From Streptomyces atroolivaceus (GTDB lineage Bacteria; Actinomycetota; Actinomycetes; Streptomycetales; Streptomycetaceae): 64,000 nt of DNA. Below, in pieces: positions 27,267-36,005 of this stretch. The first letter of the stretch is position 1. Every line of letters begins with the position of its first letter. The stretch lies in contig NZ_JNXG01000020.1 of assembly GCF_000717025.1 (NCBI RefSeq), positions 1-64,000 of the forward strand, in the 5' to 3' direction. A program made the position numbers and the translations under genes. The notes beneath the pieces are model-generated. The model was given only the letters and a program-made list of their open reading frames with translations. It ran no database searches and had not been told where the DNA came from.

Positions 27267-28046
27267 GTGGCAGAACAGACAGCACCCCCTCCGAGCGCCG
27301 GTGCCCCCGACGCGCGTGACGCGGGTCCGGGCAAGCCGGACTCCGCCGTCGTCCGGGACGCACTCGGCGTGGGAATCGCCGTGGGCCTCTCCGGATTCGC
27401 CTTCGGCGTGACCTCGGCAGGCGCCGGACTGACCCTTCTCCAGTCCTGTGTGATGAGTCTCCTCGTCTTCACCGGCGCCTCCCAGTTCGCCCTCGTGGGC
27501 GCCCTCGCGGCCGGGGGCAACCCCTACACCGCCGCGGCAGGAGCGTTCTTCCTGGGCATCCGCAACGCCTTCTACGGGCTGCGGCTGTCACAGCTCCTCG
27601 CCCTGCCGCGCGCACTGCGTCCCCTTGCCGCGCAATGGGTCATCGACGAGACGACGGCCGTCACCCTGCCCCAGCCCACCAGGCGTGCCGCGCGCATCGG
27701 TTTCACCGTCACCGGGCTCACCCTCTACGCCCTGTGGAACCTCACCACCCTGGCCGGCGCGCTCGGGGCGGAGGCGCTCGGCGACACCAACGCCTGGGGG
27801 CTGGACGCGGCCGGCCCCGCCGTGTTCCTCGCCCTGCTCGCGCCGATGCTGAAGAGCACCACGGAGCGTGCCACAGCGGGAGTCGCCGTCCTCCTGGTCC
27901 TGGGCCTCCTGCCGGTGCTGCCTGCGGGCGCACCCGTACTCGTGTCCGCACTGGCCGCTCCGCTGGTCCTCTTCCTGAAGGGCCGTGGCAAGGGCGCCAC
28001 GGAAGAGACCGTCATCGAAGGCACGGCGCCCGGGGAGGGCCGATGA
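27267..28046 (+). CDS. azlC: AzlC-family amino-acid exporter subunit
   Basis: A 259-residue membrane protein with about seven hydrophobic helices. VRDALGVGIAVGLSGFAFG, FTGASQFALVGALAAGG and FFLGIRNAFYGLRLS are AzlC signatures. With AzlD it forms an exporter for branched-chain amino acids (azaleucine resistance) in the cytoplasmic membrane. The GTG at 27267 has TAGCGT 7 nt upstream and no ribosome-binding site. It overlaps azlD by 4 nt (ATGA). Confidence 0.88.
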   Translation: MAEQTAPPPSAGAPDARDAGPGKPDSAVVRDALGVGIAVGLSGFAFGVTSAGAGLTLLQSCVMSLLVFTGASQFALVGALAAGGNPYTAAAGAFFLGIRNAFYGLRLSQLLALPRALRPLAAQWVIDETTAVTLPQPTRRAARIGFTVTGLTLYALWNLTTLAGALGAEALGDTNAWGLDAAGPAVFLALLAPMLKSTTERATAGVAVLLVLGLLPVLPAGAPVLVSALAAPLVLFLKGRGKGATEETVIEGTAPGEGR

Positions 28047-28348
28047 CCGTCTGGATCGCCATCGGGCTCACCGCCGTCGGCTGCTATCTCGCCAAGCTCC
28101 TGGGGCTCCTGGTCCCTGCCGGCGTCCTCGAACGCCCCCTGGTGCAACGGCTGGCAGCACTCCTGCCGGTGGCACTGCTCGCCGCTCTCACCGCCCAGCA
28201 GACCTTCGCCGACGGACAGCAGCTGGTACTGGACGCCCGGGCGGCAGGGCTCGCCGCGGCGGCGCTCGCCCTCGTCCTGCGTGCTCCGTTCCTGGTCGTC
28301 GTCGGCACCGCCGTGGTGGTCACCGCCGTCGTGCGCGCCCTGTTCTGA
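28043..28348 (+). CDS. azlD: AzlD-family exporter subunit
   Basis: A 101-residue, almost wholly hydrophobic protein with about four short helices (MTVWIAIGLTAVGCYLAKLLGL, then ALLPVALLAALTA). This is the normal size of AzlD, the small partner of AzlC. GGGGAGGG lies upstream of the ATG inside the azlC end. The next gene is convergent, 56 bp away. Confidence 0.88.
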   Translation: MTVWIAIGLTAVGCYLAKLLGLLVPAGVLERPLVQRLAALLPVALLAALTAQQTFADGQQLVLDARAAGLAAAALALVLRAPFLVVVGTAVVVTAVVRALF

Positions 28349-28404
28349 GGCGGGACAGGTCAGCACAGGGAACGAGCGTAGGCCCGGAGGAGGACGGGAT
28401 CGGG

Positions 28405-29319
28405 TCAGCGCAGGGCGCGACCGTACGCCCGGAGGGTCCGCAGAGCCTTGAGTGTCACGATCGGACGGCCCTCCAAGGCCGTTCCGGGGGCCCACTGCCG
28501 CCAGTTGACCGGCCAGCCGCCGTCATCCTGCTGTTCGGCCGCCAGATGATCCAGGGAGCTCTCCAGCTCCCCGTCGCTGAACCAGCGGCGGGCGAGTGAC
28601 CCGGGCGTGCGGGCGTAGTCGTAGGGGAAGTGGTGTTCTCCTGGGGCGTAGCCGGGAGGCACCGGGTATGCGGAGGGGCGGCGCGGATCGAGCACCACCA
28701 GCCGCTGCTCACGCACCAGCCGCCCCAGCCGGTCGGCGGCCGCTTCGGCGCGCGCACGGTCGGGGACGCCGTCCAGGAAGGCGACGGCGGCCTCGATCTC
28801 GTACGGATGGGACTGATCCAGAGCGTCGACGGCGGCCCAGCAGAAGTCGGTGGCCCGGAACAGCCACGCATGCCACACCTGGTTGCGGTGCAGCAGCCCG
28901 ACCACCGGGCCCGTCGTCAGGAGTTCGGCGGGCGGGTCGTCGACGACGGGGATGAAGGGTGCCGCGGGGTAACCGCGCTGGGAGGGGTGGAGCGCGGGCA
29001 GCGCGCCCTCCTTGGTCGACACGTCCGTCAGGTAGCGGCAGATCCGCTCCACGCGCAGTCCACCGCAGCGGCCGATCGAGTCGAGAACGCTCAGTGCGTG
29101 AGCGGTGTGCAGCGGTTGGCTCACAGGACCGCGAAGATCGGGTTCGAGGGCGTGACCGTATCCACCGTCCTCGTTCCGGTAGGCGGCGAGCGCGGTTTCG
29201 ACGCTGTCCGCGCTTCCTTCCAGGAAGAGATGGGCGAACCGCCGCTGCTCGAGAACGCGTGCGGTGAGCCAGATGAACTGCTCGGCGTGGGCAAGGGGGT
29301 CTGCTCCGGTTCCAGCCAT
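28405..29319 (-). CDS. Alpha/alpha-toroid (prenyltransferase/squalene-cyclase repeat-like) protein
   Basis: A 304-residue protein. NEDGGYGHALEPDLRGP near residue 50 and QQDDGGWPVNW near residue 265 are QW-type repeats seen in the alpha/alpha toroid of squalene cyclases and prenyltransferase beta subunits. There is no DxDD catalytic motif and no signal peptide, so it is not a classical terpene cyclase. Function unknown. TACGGT lies 6 nt before the ATG with no ribosome-binding site, so a leaderless mRNA is likely. It is a single gene convergent with azlD. Confidence 0.6.
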   Translation of the reverse strand: MAGTGADPLAHAEQFIWLTARVLEQRRFAHLFLEGSADSVETALAAYRNEDGGYGHALEPDLRGPVSQPLHTAHALSVLDSIGRCGGLRVERICRYLTDVSTKEGALPALHPSQRGYPAAPFIPVVDDPPAELLTTGPVVGLLHRNQVWHAWLFRATDFCWAAVDALDQSHPYEIEAAVAFLDGVPDRARAEAAADRLGRLVREQRLVVLDPRRPSAYPVPPGYAPGEHHFPYDYARTPGSLARRWFSDGELESSLDHLAAEQQDDGGWPVNWRQWAPGTALEGRPIVTLKALRTLRAYGRALR

Positions 29320-29399
29320 GAACCGACCGTAGAGGGGATGAGGGGGCCGGCAGGGCCCTCCCGGCCCGGCTGCACTCTCAGGAGCGGGATACTGGGAGC

Positions 29400-29594
29400 A
29401 TGCGGTTGACGATTTTCTGGGAACGGATGGCGGAACACTTCGGCGAGACGTACGCCGACTCCTTCGCGCGCGATCACGTCATGGCGGAGCTCGGCGGCCG
29501 TACGGTGCACGAGGCCCTGGCCGCGGGCTGGGAAGCAAAGGACGTCTGGCGCGGGGTCTGCGCCGCGGTCGGAGTGCCTGCGGACCAGCGCTGA
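29400..29594 (+). CDS. DUF3046 protein
   Basis: A 64-residue protein, MRLTIFWERMAEHFGETYADSF ... ALAAGWEAKDVWRGVC. This matches DUF3046, a small actinobacterial family found upstream of recA. Function unknown. GGGAG is very near the ATG and GATACT lies 5 nt upstream, so either a tight ribosome site or a leaderless start is possible. Confidence 0.85.
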   Translation: MRLTIFWERMAEHFGETYADSFARDHVMAELGGRTVHEALAAGWEAKDVWRGVCAAVGVPADQR

Positions 29595-29700
29595 GCGAGG
29601 GCGTCGCGCCCCCCGGCACGACAGCATCACCTGCGGCTCCCGAGCCGGTCGCCACCGGGCCGTGGGACAGGCTGTCGCTGCGGTGAGCGAGACTTGTCCC

Positions 29701-30951
29701 GTGGCACCGACAGACGAGACCGCCCAGACCCAGCCGCCCGCCTCGCCGCCCGTCCCGCCGGCCGCTCCACCGAATCCGCCGCCCGGCGCCGGACCCGTCC
29801 GCATGCCCGGCTGGCTGCCGCGCGCGATGGTCATGGCACTTGCTCTCTACGGGTGCTTCCAACTGGGCAGCTGGGCCTTCTACCAGCTCATCGGACTGCT
29901 GACCAACGTCCTCATCGCCTTCTTCCTGGCGCTGGCCATCGAGCCGGCCGTCAGCCGCATGGCCGGGCGCGGGATGCGCCGTGGACTCGCCACGTTCCTG
30001 GTGTTCCTCGCCGTGCTGGTCGCCGCGGTCGGCTTCGTCGTCCTGCTCGGTTCGATGCTCGCCGGCCAGATCGTCGACATGGTCGAGGAGTTCCCCAAGT
30101 ACCTGGACTCGGTGATCAACTGGGTCAACCAGACCTTCCGCACCGAGCTCTCCCGGGTCGAGGTCCAGGACAGCCTGCTGCACTCCGACTGGCTCCAGAA
30201 GTACGTCCAGAACAGTGCGACCGGGGTGCTCGACGTCTCCACCACCGTGCTCGGCGGGCTGTTCCGGCTGTTGATGATCTTCCTGTTCTCGTTCTACTTC
30301 GCCGCCGACGGCCCCCGGCTGCGGCGCGCGCTGTGCTCGGTACTGCCCCCCTCCCGGCAGACCGAGGTGCTGCGCGCCTGGGAGATCGCGGTCGACAAGA
30401 CCGGCGGCTACATCTACTCGCGCGGGCTGATGGCTCTGATCTCCGGTGCGGCGCATTACGTCCTGCTCCTTGCCCTCGGTGTGCCCTATGCACCGGCGCT
30501 CGCGGTCTGGGTCGGCCTCGTCTCGCAGTTCATCCCCACGATCGGTACGTATCTCGCCGGCGCGCTGCCCATGCTGATCGCCTTCACCGTCAACCCGTGG
30601 TACGCGCTGTGGGTGCTCGGTTTCGTCGTGGTCTACCAGCAGTTCGAGAACTACGTGCTGCAGCCGAAGCTCACGTCCAAGACGGTCGACATCCACCCCG
30701 CGGTCGCCTTCGGCTCAGTGGTCGCGGGTACCGCGCTGATGGGCGCCGTCGGGGCGCTGATCGCCATTCCGGCCGTCGCGACGCTTCAGGCGTTCCTGGG
30801 CGCCTATGTGAAGCGCTACGACGTGACGGACGACCCCAGGGTGCAGGGGGGCCGGCTGTCGCGGCGTGGTGAGCCGGTGCCGTCGAGGATCCGCCGCGCG
30901 TTGCGGGCCCGCGGCGGGGATGACGCGGGCCCGGCCGGCGGCAGCCGGTGA
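29701..30951 (+). CDS. AI-2E (PerM) family transporter
   Basis: A 416-residue membrane protein with eight predicted helices: two pairs before residue 140, a long extracytoplasmic amphipathic part (about 130-185), then four more. QFIPTIGTYLAGALPMLIA and YQQFENYVLQPKL are PerM/AI-2E signatures. Members export or import small solutes, and some act as Na+/H+ antiporters; the substrate is unknown here. The GTG at 29701 is preferred because GAGACT stands 6 nt before it, the same arrangement as at miaA; a GTG at 29683 in the same frame would overlap that box. Confidence 0.85.
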   Translation: MAPTDETAQTQPPASPPVPPAAPPNPPPGAGPVRMPGWLPRAMVMALALYGCFQLGSWAFYQLIGLLTNVLIAFFLALAIEPAVSRMAGRGMRRGLATFLVFLAVLVAAVGFVVLLGSMLAGQIVDMVEEFPKYLDSVINWVNQTFRTELSRVEVQDSLLHSDWLQKYVQNSATGVLDVSTTVLGGLFRLLMIFLFSFYFAADGPRLRRALCSVLPPSRQTEVLRAWEIAVDKTGGYIYSRGLMALISGAAHYVLLLALGVPYAPALAVWVGLVSQFIPTIGTYLAGALPMLIAFTVNPWYALWVLGFVVVYQQFENYVLQPKLTSKTVDIHPAVAFGSVVAGTALMGAVGALIAIPAVATLQAFLGAYVKRYDVTDDPRVQGGRLSRRGEPVPSRIRRALRARGGDDAGPAGGSR

Positions 30952-31214
30952 CCTCGGCCGGCAGACCCGGGTCCTGGACCTCCACGAGATATCTCCAGGC
31001 GTCGGGCCTGCTGTCGTCGAGATAGGTGAATCAGTGGACCCGGCGCCAGGTTCCGCCCGACAGCGACCTGCCGAGGCTCCGGCGGCCCCCGCAGGGCGGC
31101 GATATCCCGAGCGGTGTTGCGGGCGCCGACAGCGACAAGAGCGGCATATCAGGACAGGTCAGGAATGGATGTCCGGATGTCGACTGAAATCAACGTGATG
31201 TCCGTCGCGGTTCA

Positions 31215-31243
31215 TTGACTTGCTGGATGTGTGCTGCTATAAG
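31215..31243 (+). promoter_or_regulatory. Upstream promoter of recA
   Basis: TTGACT, exactly 17 nt, TATAAG: unusually close to consensus for Streptomyces. It lies 37 nt upstream of the SOS-controlled promoter and carries no SOS motif itself, so it could give basal recA expression. Confidence 0.6.
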
Positions 31244-31279
31244 CCACTACCCTCGTCGTATCGGCCCGGCGCGGTGCGC

Positions 31280-31309
31280 TTGACACTGAAATCGAACATC
31301 CATTCTTAT
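31280..31309 (+). promoter_or_regulatory. LexA-controlled recA promoter with SOS box
   Basis: TTGACA (31280-31285), 18 nt, TCTTAT (31304-31309). The spacer carries GAACATCCATTC (31294-31305), a close match to the actinobacterial SOS box GAAC-N4-GTTC with one base changed (A for G in the right half). The same motif is, as I recall, described for S. lividans recA. LexA bound here would cover the space between -35 and -10. Confidence 0.82.
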
Positions 31310-31445
31310 GGGATTCCGGCCGGGATTTGCCGGGTCCGGCCCTGGAGTTGTCCACAGGCCGGGAGGACGTCGAGGCCCATTGTCAGTGGCAGGGGTTAGC
31401 GTCTGTGACGTGAAGCGATCGACTCAAGCAAATCGGGTGGAACCC

Positions 31446-32579
31446 ATGGCAGGAACCGACCGCGAGAAGGCGCTGGACGCCGCACTCGCACAGATTGAAC
31501 GGCAATTCGGCAAGGGCGCGGTGATGCGCCTCGGTGAGCGGCCGAACGAGCCGATCGAGGTGATCCCCACCGGGTCCACCGCCCTCGACGTCGCGCTCGG
31601 CGTCGGCGGTCTGCCGCGCGGCCGCGTGGTGGAGGTGTACGGACCGGAGTCCTCCGGCAAGACGACGCTGACGCTGCACGCCGTGGCGAACGCGCAGAAG
31701 CTCGGCGGCTCGGTGGCGTTCATCGACGCGGAGCACGCTCTGGACCCGGAGTACGCGAAGAAGCTGGGCGTCGACATCGACAACCTCATCCTCTCGCAGC
31801 CGGACAACGGCGAGCAGGCGCTGGAGATCGTGGACATGCTCGTCCGCTCCGGCGCGCTCGACCTGATCGTCATCGACTCCGTCGCGGCCCTGGTGCCCCG
31901 TGCGGAGATCGAGGGCGAGATGGGCGACTCGCACGTGGGCCTGCAGGCGCGTCTGATGAGCCAGGCGCTCCGTAAGATCACCAGCGCGCTCAACCAGTCC
32001 AAGACCACGGCGATCTTCATCAACCAGCTGCGCGAGAAGATCGGGGTGATGTTTGGCTCCCCGGAGACGACGACCGGTGGCCGGGCGCTGAAGTTCTACG
32101 CCTCGGTGCGTCTGGACATCCGCCGGATCGAGACGCTCAAGGACGGCACCGACGCCGTGGGCAACCGCACCCGCGTCAAGGTCGTCAAGAACAAGGTGGC
32201 GCCGCCGTTCAAGCAGGCCGAGTTCGACATCCTCTACGGCCAGGGCATCAGCCGTGAAGGCGGACTGATCGACATGGGCGTGGAGCACGGCTTCGTCCGC
32301 AAGGCCGGCGCCTGGTACACGTACGAGGGCGACCAGCTCGGTCAGGGCAAGGAGAACTCCCGCAACTTCCTCAAGGACAACCCCGACCTGGCCAACGAGA
32401 TCGAGAAGAAGATCCTCGACAAGCTCGGCGTCGGTGTCCGTCCGGAGGATGCCGCGGCGGAGCCCGCAGCGGATGCGGCGGTCACCGCGGGTGCCCCGGC
32501 CGACGGGGCGGCGGCCAAGTCGGTGCCGGCTCCCGCGACCAAGGCCAAGCCTGCCAAGGCCGCGGCGGCCAAGAGCTAG
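31446..32579 (+). CDS. recA: Recombinase RecA
   Basis: A 377-residue protein. Walker [10 protein letters not shown], Walker [11 protein letters not shown], the L1 and L2 loops ([15 protein letters not shown] and [21 protein letters not shown]) are all intact. It forms filaments on single-stranded DNA, drives strand exchange and triggers LexA self-cleavage. The C-terminus from about 330 is Ala/Pro/Lys-rich, as in other Streptomyces. Start chosen at [24 protein letters not shown], the family N-terminus. recX starts 3 nt after the stop, so the two are one operon. Confidence 0.98.
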   Translation: MAGTDREKALDAALAQIERQFGKGAVMRLGERPNEPIEVIPTGSTALDVALGVGGLPRGRVVEVYGPESSGKTTLTLHAVANAQKLGGSVAFIDAEHALDPEYAKKLGVDIDNLILSQPDNGEQALEIVDMLVRSGALDLIVIDSVAALVPRAEIEGEMGDSHVGLQARLMSQALRKITSALNQSKTTAIFINQLREKIGVMFGSPETTTGGRALKFYASVRLDIRRIETLKDGTDAVGNRTRVKVVKNKVAPPFKQAEFDILYGQGISREGGLIDMGVEHGFVRKAGAWYTYEGDQLGQGKENSRNFLKDNPDLANEIEKKILDKLGVGVRPEDAAAEPAADAAVTAGAPADGAAAKSVPAPATKAKPAKAAAAKS

Positions 32580-32582
32580 GCC

Positions 32583-33281
32583 GTGACGCGTCGCACGGAG
32601 TGGCCGGGCGCTGACGCCGCCGGCGAGGAGGAGGCCGGCCCGGCGTACGCCGCAGAGCCGTCCAGGGGCCCCTCGGAGCCCGGTCGGGGGGCCGGGTTCG
32701 GCGAGGGGGCGGGCCGTCGTTCCCGCTCCCGCTCCAGGAGCAGCGGTTCCCCTTCCTCGTCGAGGGCCGAGAAAGGGGAACCGCGAGACCCGGTCGAGCA
32801 GGCGCGCAACATCTGTCTCAGGCTGCTGACCGGGACGCCGCGCACCCGCAAGCAACTCGCCGACGCGCTGCGCAAGCGGGAGATCCCCGACGAGGCGGCG
32901 GAGGAAGTGCTCTCGCGGTTCGAGGACGTGGGACTGATCGACGACGCGGCGTTCGCGGACGCCTGGGTCGAGTCCCGGCACCATGGCAGAGGACTGGCCC
33001 GCCGTGCCCTCGTGCGCGAGCTGCGCACCAAGGGTGTGGATCCGGCGGTGATCGACGAGGCGGTCGGGCAGCTCGACCCCGACCAGGAGGAGGAGACCGC
33101 CAGGGAGCTCGTCGCGCGGAAACTTCGCTCCACCCGGGGGCTGGACCGGGACAAGCGCCTGCGTCGGCTCGCCGGCATGCTGGCGCGCAAGGGATACGGG
33201 GAGGGAATGGCGCTGCGCGTGGTGCGTCAGGCGCTCGAGGCGGAGGGGGAGGACACGGAAGGGCTGGACGAGCCCTTCTGA
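32583..33281 (+). CDS. recX: Regulatory protein RecX
   Basis: A 232-residue protein. After a 65-residue disordered Arg/Ser/Gly-rich leader, three RecX repeats follow (from about 70): CLRLLTGTPRTRKQLADALRKREIP, then FADAWVESRHHGRGLARRALVREL, then LDRDKRLRRLAGMLARKGY. RecX binds the RecA filament groove and limits its activity. The long N-terminal extension is typical of Streptomyces. The GTG is 3 nt after the recA stop, giving translational coupling. Confidence 0.95.
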   Translation: MTRRTEWPGADAAGEEEAGPAYAAEPSRGPSEPGRGAGFGEGAGRRSRSRSRSSGSPSSSRAEKGEPRDPVEQARNICLRLLTGTPRTRKQLADALRKREIPDEAAEEVLSRFEDVGLIDDAAFADAWVESRHHGRGLARRALVRELRTKGVDPAVIDEAVGQLDPDQEEETARELVARKLRSTRGLDRDKRLRRLAGMLARKGYGEGMALRVVRQALEAEGEDTEGLDEPF

Positions 33282-33829
33282 TCGGCGAACGGGGGACTGG
33301 GGGAGCGCGTCGACCGGGGGCACGGGGGTGCGCCGGTCGATGGGCACGGGGCCCGGGAAACGGGGGGTGCCGCCGGTCGATGGGCACGGGCGGCCGGTGG
33401 CTCGGGCGTGAACATCGCGGGGAGTCAACATGGTTGGCCAGGCATGAACGGGGCTCAGAGCGACCGGCACGGCATGAACGGGCCTTGCTGTGACGGGCAC
33501 GGCACGACGGTGACTCGGTGTGACGGGCCGGAGGCGCAGTTCGTGTGAGCGGGGTCTGTCGGCGGTGGCGGAGGGGGCCATCGCCGACGGGCCGCGCGTG
33601 GTGCCGGCCAGCAGCGTCGCCCGGCGTCGTGGTGCCGGACAGGAGGGAAGTCCGGCGGTCACGATGCCGGACAGGGGTGTTGCCCGGCCGTCATGGTGCC
33701 GGACCGGGGTGTTGTCCCCGCCGTCACGATGCCGGACCGGGGTGTTGCCCGGCCGTCATGGTGCCAGGACAGGAACACACTGCGGCGGGCCGCGCTCGGG
33801 TCCGGCGGGGTCGCACCCGGCAGCCGCGC
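33282..33829. other. Repeat-rich non-coding stretch after recX
   Basis: 548 bp. It holds a 40-bp direct duplication (GCCGGTCGATGGGCACGGG at 33332-33350 and 33372-33390), two copies of GGCATGAACGGG, and the 32-bp array listed next. Apart from these I see no gene and no terminator hairpin of the usual kind. Confidence 0.7.
33656..33775. repeat. Tandem array of 32-33 bp, 3.7 copies
   Basis: Units begin at 33656, 33688, 33721 and 33753; core CCGTCATGGTGCCGGACCGG then GGTGTTGCCCGG. A further degenerate copy starts near 33624. The period is not a multiple of three, so it is not a coding repeat, and there are no spacers, so it is not CRISPR. Confidence 0.9.
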
Positions 33830-34486
33830 TCAGTGCCCAGCCCGGGCCGCCCGGAGGATCGTGGCGTCGATCAGGGCCAGTGCGTCTGCGGCCGTACGGC
33901 CGGGATGCCGGTTCCAGGGGCCGATCAGACCGGTCCAGCCCACCGAGCGCAGCTCGGTGATGAGCCAGGCGCCGGCCCGGTCGACGGTGTCCAGCGATCC
34001 GTAGCCGAGCCGGTGGGCGGTCAGCATGGCCCCGCAGAGGCAGCGCGCACCGCGAGCGTCGCGCAGGCGATAGGGGGTGTTCTGCCAGCCCCACTCGGCC
34101 AGAATCCGCCGGGCGTAACCAAGATGGGTGGACGGACGCACATCGGGCTGTCCGATCCGGCGCCACGCGTGCAGGCGCTCGGGCAGCACGGCGCCGAGAC
34201 GCCCGGGAAGCGCGCGCTCGCGGGGCTGCCTCGCGGGCATGCTTCGCAGTGAGTCCTCGATCAGCCGGTCGACGGGCACGGACAGCAGGTCCCGCCAGTC
34301 GGCCGGGTGCCGGGGCGACGTCTCGCCGACCGGTTCGCGATCCGGTGATGAGGGGCCCGGGGCCGTGCGTTCCCAGCCCGTCACGATGCGCTGCCAGGCA
34401 TCCGTGTCGTGGAGCTGGGAGATCTGTGCGTCGAGCTGGTCCGGGGTGAGCTGAACGGTTTCCATCGGTACGACATCTCCATACAT
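33830..34486 (-). CDS. Conserved hypothetical protein, DUF6197-like
   Basis: A 218-residue protein. The C-terminal half (about 115-215; RRILAEWGWQNTPYRLRDAR, ARCLCGAMLTA, DALALIDATIL) resembles DUF6197-type actinobacterial proteins of unknown function, with the typical CLCGA cysteine pair. The N-terminal half is acidic and variable. GAGGACCGGA precedes the ATG at 34486; a second Met seven codons on is possible. It is transcribed alone, with repeat arrays on both sides, and no partner gene suggests a role. Confidence 0.6.
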   Translation of the reverse strand: MYGDVVPMETVQLTPDQLDAQISQLHDTDAWQRIVTGWERTAPGPSSPDREPVGETSPRHPADWRDLLSVPVDRLIEDSLRSMPARQPRERALPGRLGAVLPERLHAWRRIGQPDVRPSTHLGYARRILAEWGWQNTPYRLRDARGARCLCGAMLTAHRLGYGSLDTVDRAGAWLITELRSVGWTGLIGPWNRHPGRTAADALALIDATILRAARAGH

Positions 34487-34850
34487 TCCGGTCCTCAGTG
34501 ATGAGGCGAATGTCCGTCGCGCGCGACGATTGCTCTACCGGAGAGCAGCGTTGGAGTGGGTCGGAGGTCCATTCGGCCGTGTCCGCAGCCGATCGGCCGT
34601 GCGGGCGTCACCGGCCGTGTCGGCGTCACCGGCCGTTCGCCTGCGGACAGGGCACGTCGGCCCGCCATCCCGGAGGCCGTTCGGAGAGGTGGCCAGGGGC
34701 GCTCGCCGCCTTGGGAGGCCTGGCGGCCGGGGTGCCTCAGGCCGCTGTGGGAGGGCCTGGCGGACCGGGTGTCTCAGGTCGTCGTGGGAGGGCCTGGCGG
34801 ATCGGGTGCCTCAGGTCGCCGTGGGAGGCGGTGAGCCGGGGTGCCTCAGG
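34487..34850. other. Repeat-rich non-coding stretch before the orphan gene
   Basis: 364 bp. CGGCCGT recurs five times between 34574 and 34636, including an 18-bp tandem pair (GGCGTCACCGGCCGT at 34604 and 34622). The right end is the 37-bp array listed next. No gene or RNA was recognised. Confidence 0.6.
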
Positions 34851-34853
34851 TCA
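34711..34853. repeat. Tandem array of 35-37 bp, four copies
   Basis: The marker GTGCCTCAG (once GTGTCTCAG) occurs at 34733, 34770, 34807 and 34842; units also share CGTGGGAGGGCCTGGCGG. The last unit touches the stop codon of the rhodanese gene. It is unrelated in sequence to the array at 33656. Confidence 0.9.
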
Positions 34854-35258
34854 GAGAGCGACCGGGAGCCCGGCCGCGCGCCACGCCTGGAAGCCGCCGG
34901 TCAGGTCCGTGGCCCGGTGCAGTCCCAGCTGACGCAGGGAGTCGACCGCGAGACTCGAGGCGTACCCCTCGTTGCAGATCACCACGACCTGTAGATCGTG
35001 GCTCACCGCCTGGGGGGCACGGTGGCTTCCCTGCGGATCGAGCCGCCATTCCAGCTCGTTGCGCTCGACGACCAGGGCCCCGGGGATCAGTCCGTCCCTC
35101 TCGCGCAGGGCCGCGTAGCGGATGTCGACCAGCAGGGCCCCTCGGGCAGCCGCGGCTGCGGCCTCCTCGGGGCCGACCCGCTCGTAGCCCGCGCGTACCC
35201 GGACGAGCAGTTCGTCGATGCCCACCCGCTCCCGGCGGCCTCGGCCCCCGCCGCTCAC
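34851..35258 (-). CDS. Rhodanese-like sulfurtransferase
   Basis: A 135-residue single rhodanese domain. VGPEEAAAAAARGALLVDIR is the usual entry, and VVICNEGYASSLA is the active-site loop with the catalytic Cys. It would carry sulfane sulfur as a Cys persulfide. The GTG start overlaps the stop of the cysteine dioxygenase gene (GTGA), so the two are made together. The pairing suggests handling of sulfur released during cysteine breakdown. Confidence 0.9.
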   Translation of the reverse strand: MSGGGRGRRERVGIDELLVRVRAGYERVGPEEAAAAAARGALLVDIRYAALRERDGLIPGALVVERNELEWRLDPQGSHRAPQAVSHDLQVVVICNEGYASSLAVDSLRQLGLHRATDLTGGFQAWRAAGLPVAL

Positions 35259-35908
35259 TGCCAGTCCTCCGGGCGCTCGGTCTGCTCCAGGCGCAGCACC
35301 GCTCCCGTGCGGCTGTAGCGGCGGATCTGCGGCAGGGGCGGGTAGTACGCGTGCACCGACACGGCGTGTTCGTGGCCGGATTCGTTGAGTACCTCGTGGA
35401 CGTGGTGTCGGCCGAACGCCCTGCCCTGGCCGGTGGCCAGGAGCCGGGTCCGGTCGATGCCCTCGCTCAGTTCGAGGGTCCTCCAGCCGTCGGTGGGCAG
35501 CCGGGCGGCCAGTGAGTGCTCCCTGAGGCCACCCGCGGCGACGGTGAACGCCCCCGTCGACTCGGCGTGGTCGTGCCAGCCGGTGCCGGTACCGGGAGGC
35601 CAGCTGATGAGCCACGCCTCGCTTCCCCCGGGGCCGTCGAGCCGGAGCCAGGTACGTCCCTCGGGGTCGAGCGGGAGCGAGGCGACGAGCGCGCTGTCCT
35701 CCGCGGTCCGGCGGACGAAGTCGAGCAGTTCCGCGGCGGTCGGGGCCCCGGTGCCCGTGCCGGCGGCCGTCGGAGCCTCGGTGCCGACGGCGGGGCGGGG
35801 ATCCGTACCGACGGCGGCCGATGGATCCGTGCCGACCACGGTCGAAGCCGGCGCGGCCGTGTCGACGGCGGACGCGGGCGTGGGCAGGGAGAAAGAGGAT
35901 GCAGACAC
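35255..35908 (-). CDS. Cysteine dioxygenase
   Basis: A 217-residue cupin enzyme that oxidises L-cysteine to cysteine sulfinate with O2 and Fe(II). GWHDHAESTGAF supplies the first two iron-binding His, and FGRHHVHEVLN the third; HAVSVHAYYPPL is the second cupin motif with the conserved Tyr. The first 55 residues are a Pro/Thr/Ala-rich extension outside the family. The GTG at 35908 is chosen because CAGGACGG lies 5 nt before it; upstream in-frame codons would overlap the leader RNA. It heads the operon with the rhodanese gene and follows the leader peptide ORF. Confidence 0.88.
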   Translation of the reverse strand: MSASSFSLPTPASAVDTAAPASTVVGTDPSAAVGTDPRPAVGTEAPTAAGTGTGAPTAAELLDFVRRTAEDSALVASLPLDPEGRTWLRLDGPGGSEAWLISWPPGTGTGWHDHAESTGAFTVAAGGLREHSLAARLPTDGWRTLELSEGIDRTRLLATGQGRAFGRHHVHEVLNESGHEHAVSVHAYYPPLPQIRRYSRTGAVLRLEQTERPEDWQ

Positions 35909-35913
35909 AGAAA

Positions 35914-36005
35914 CCGTCCTGAGAAGTTCGCGTGTGAGCACAGCCGCGGTCGAAACAGCGGGGCGTGCCGGGTGAAGGCGATTCAGCAGGACGGGCGACA
36001 CACGC
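35914..36005 (-). promoter_or_regulatory. RNA arms linking leader Cys codons to the cdo ribosome-binding site
   Basis: On the minus strand, CCGTCCTG of the leader ORF (plus coordinates 35987-35994, the Pro-Ser-Cys codons) is a perfect complement of CAGGACGG (35914-35921), the ribosome-binding site of the cysteine dioxygenase gene. Upstream, GCGTGTG (35999-36005, across the first two Cys codons) is a perfect complement of CACACGC (35930-35936). The two pairings cross, so they are alternatives or form a pseudoknot. This suggests that ribosome position on the leader controls access to the dioxygenase start. Confidence 0.5.

Larger units (their letters stand above)
30952..31445 (+). other. recA upstream region
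   Basis: 494 bp without a gene. The right 230 bp carry two promoters and the SOS box listed separately and an untranslated leader of about 130 nt before recA. The left half (30952-31210) shows no supported gene; GACAGCGAC occurs there twice. Confidence 0.5.

Noticed and set aside
29662..29700. Earlier start for the AI-2E family transporter gene (29662 or 29683)
   Set aside because: The added residues lie across the GAGACT box and lack a ribosome-binding site; 29701 fits the leaderless pattern of its neighbours.
31383..33662. A 759-codon open frame antisense to recA and recX
   Set aside because: A by-product of high GC3 on the sense strand; the sense products are unmistakable.
33656..33775. 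Regular 32-bp repeats considered as a CRISPR array
   Set aside because: The units are contiguous without unique spacers, and no cas gene is in the window.
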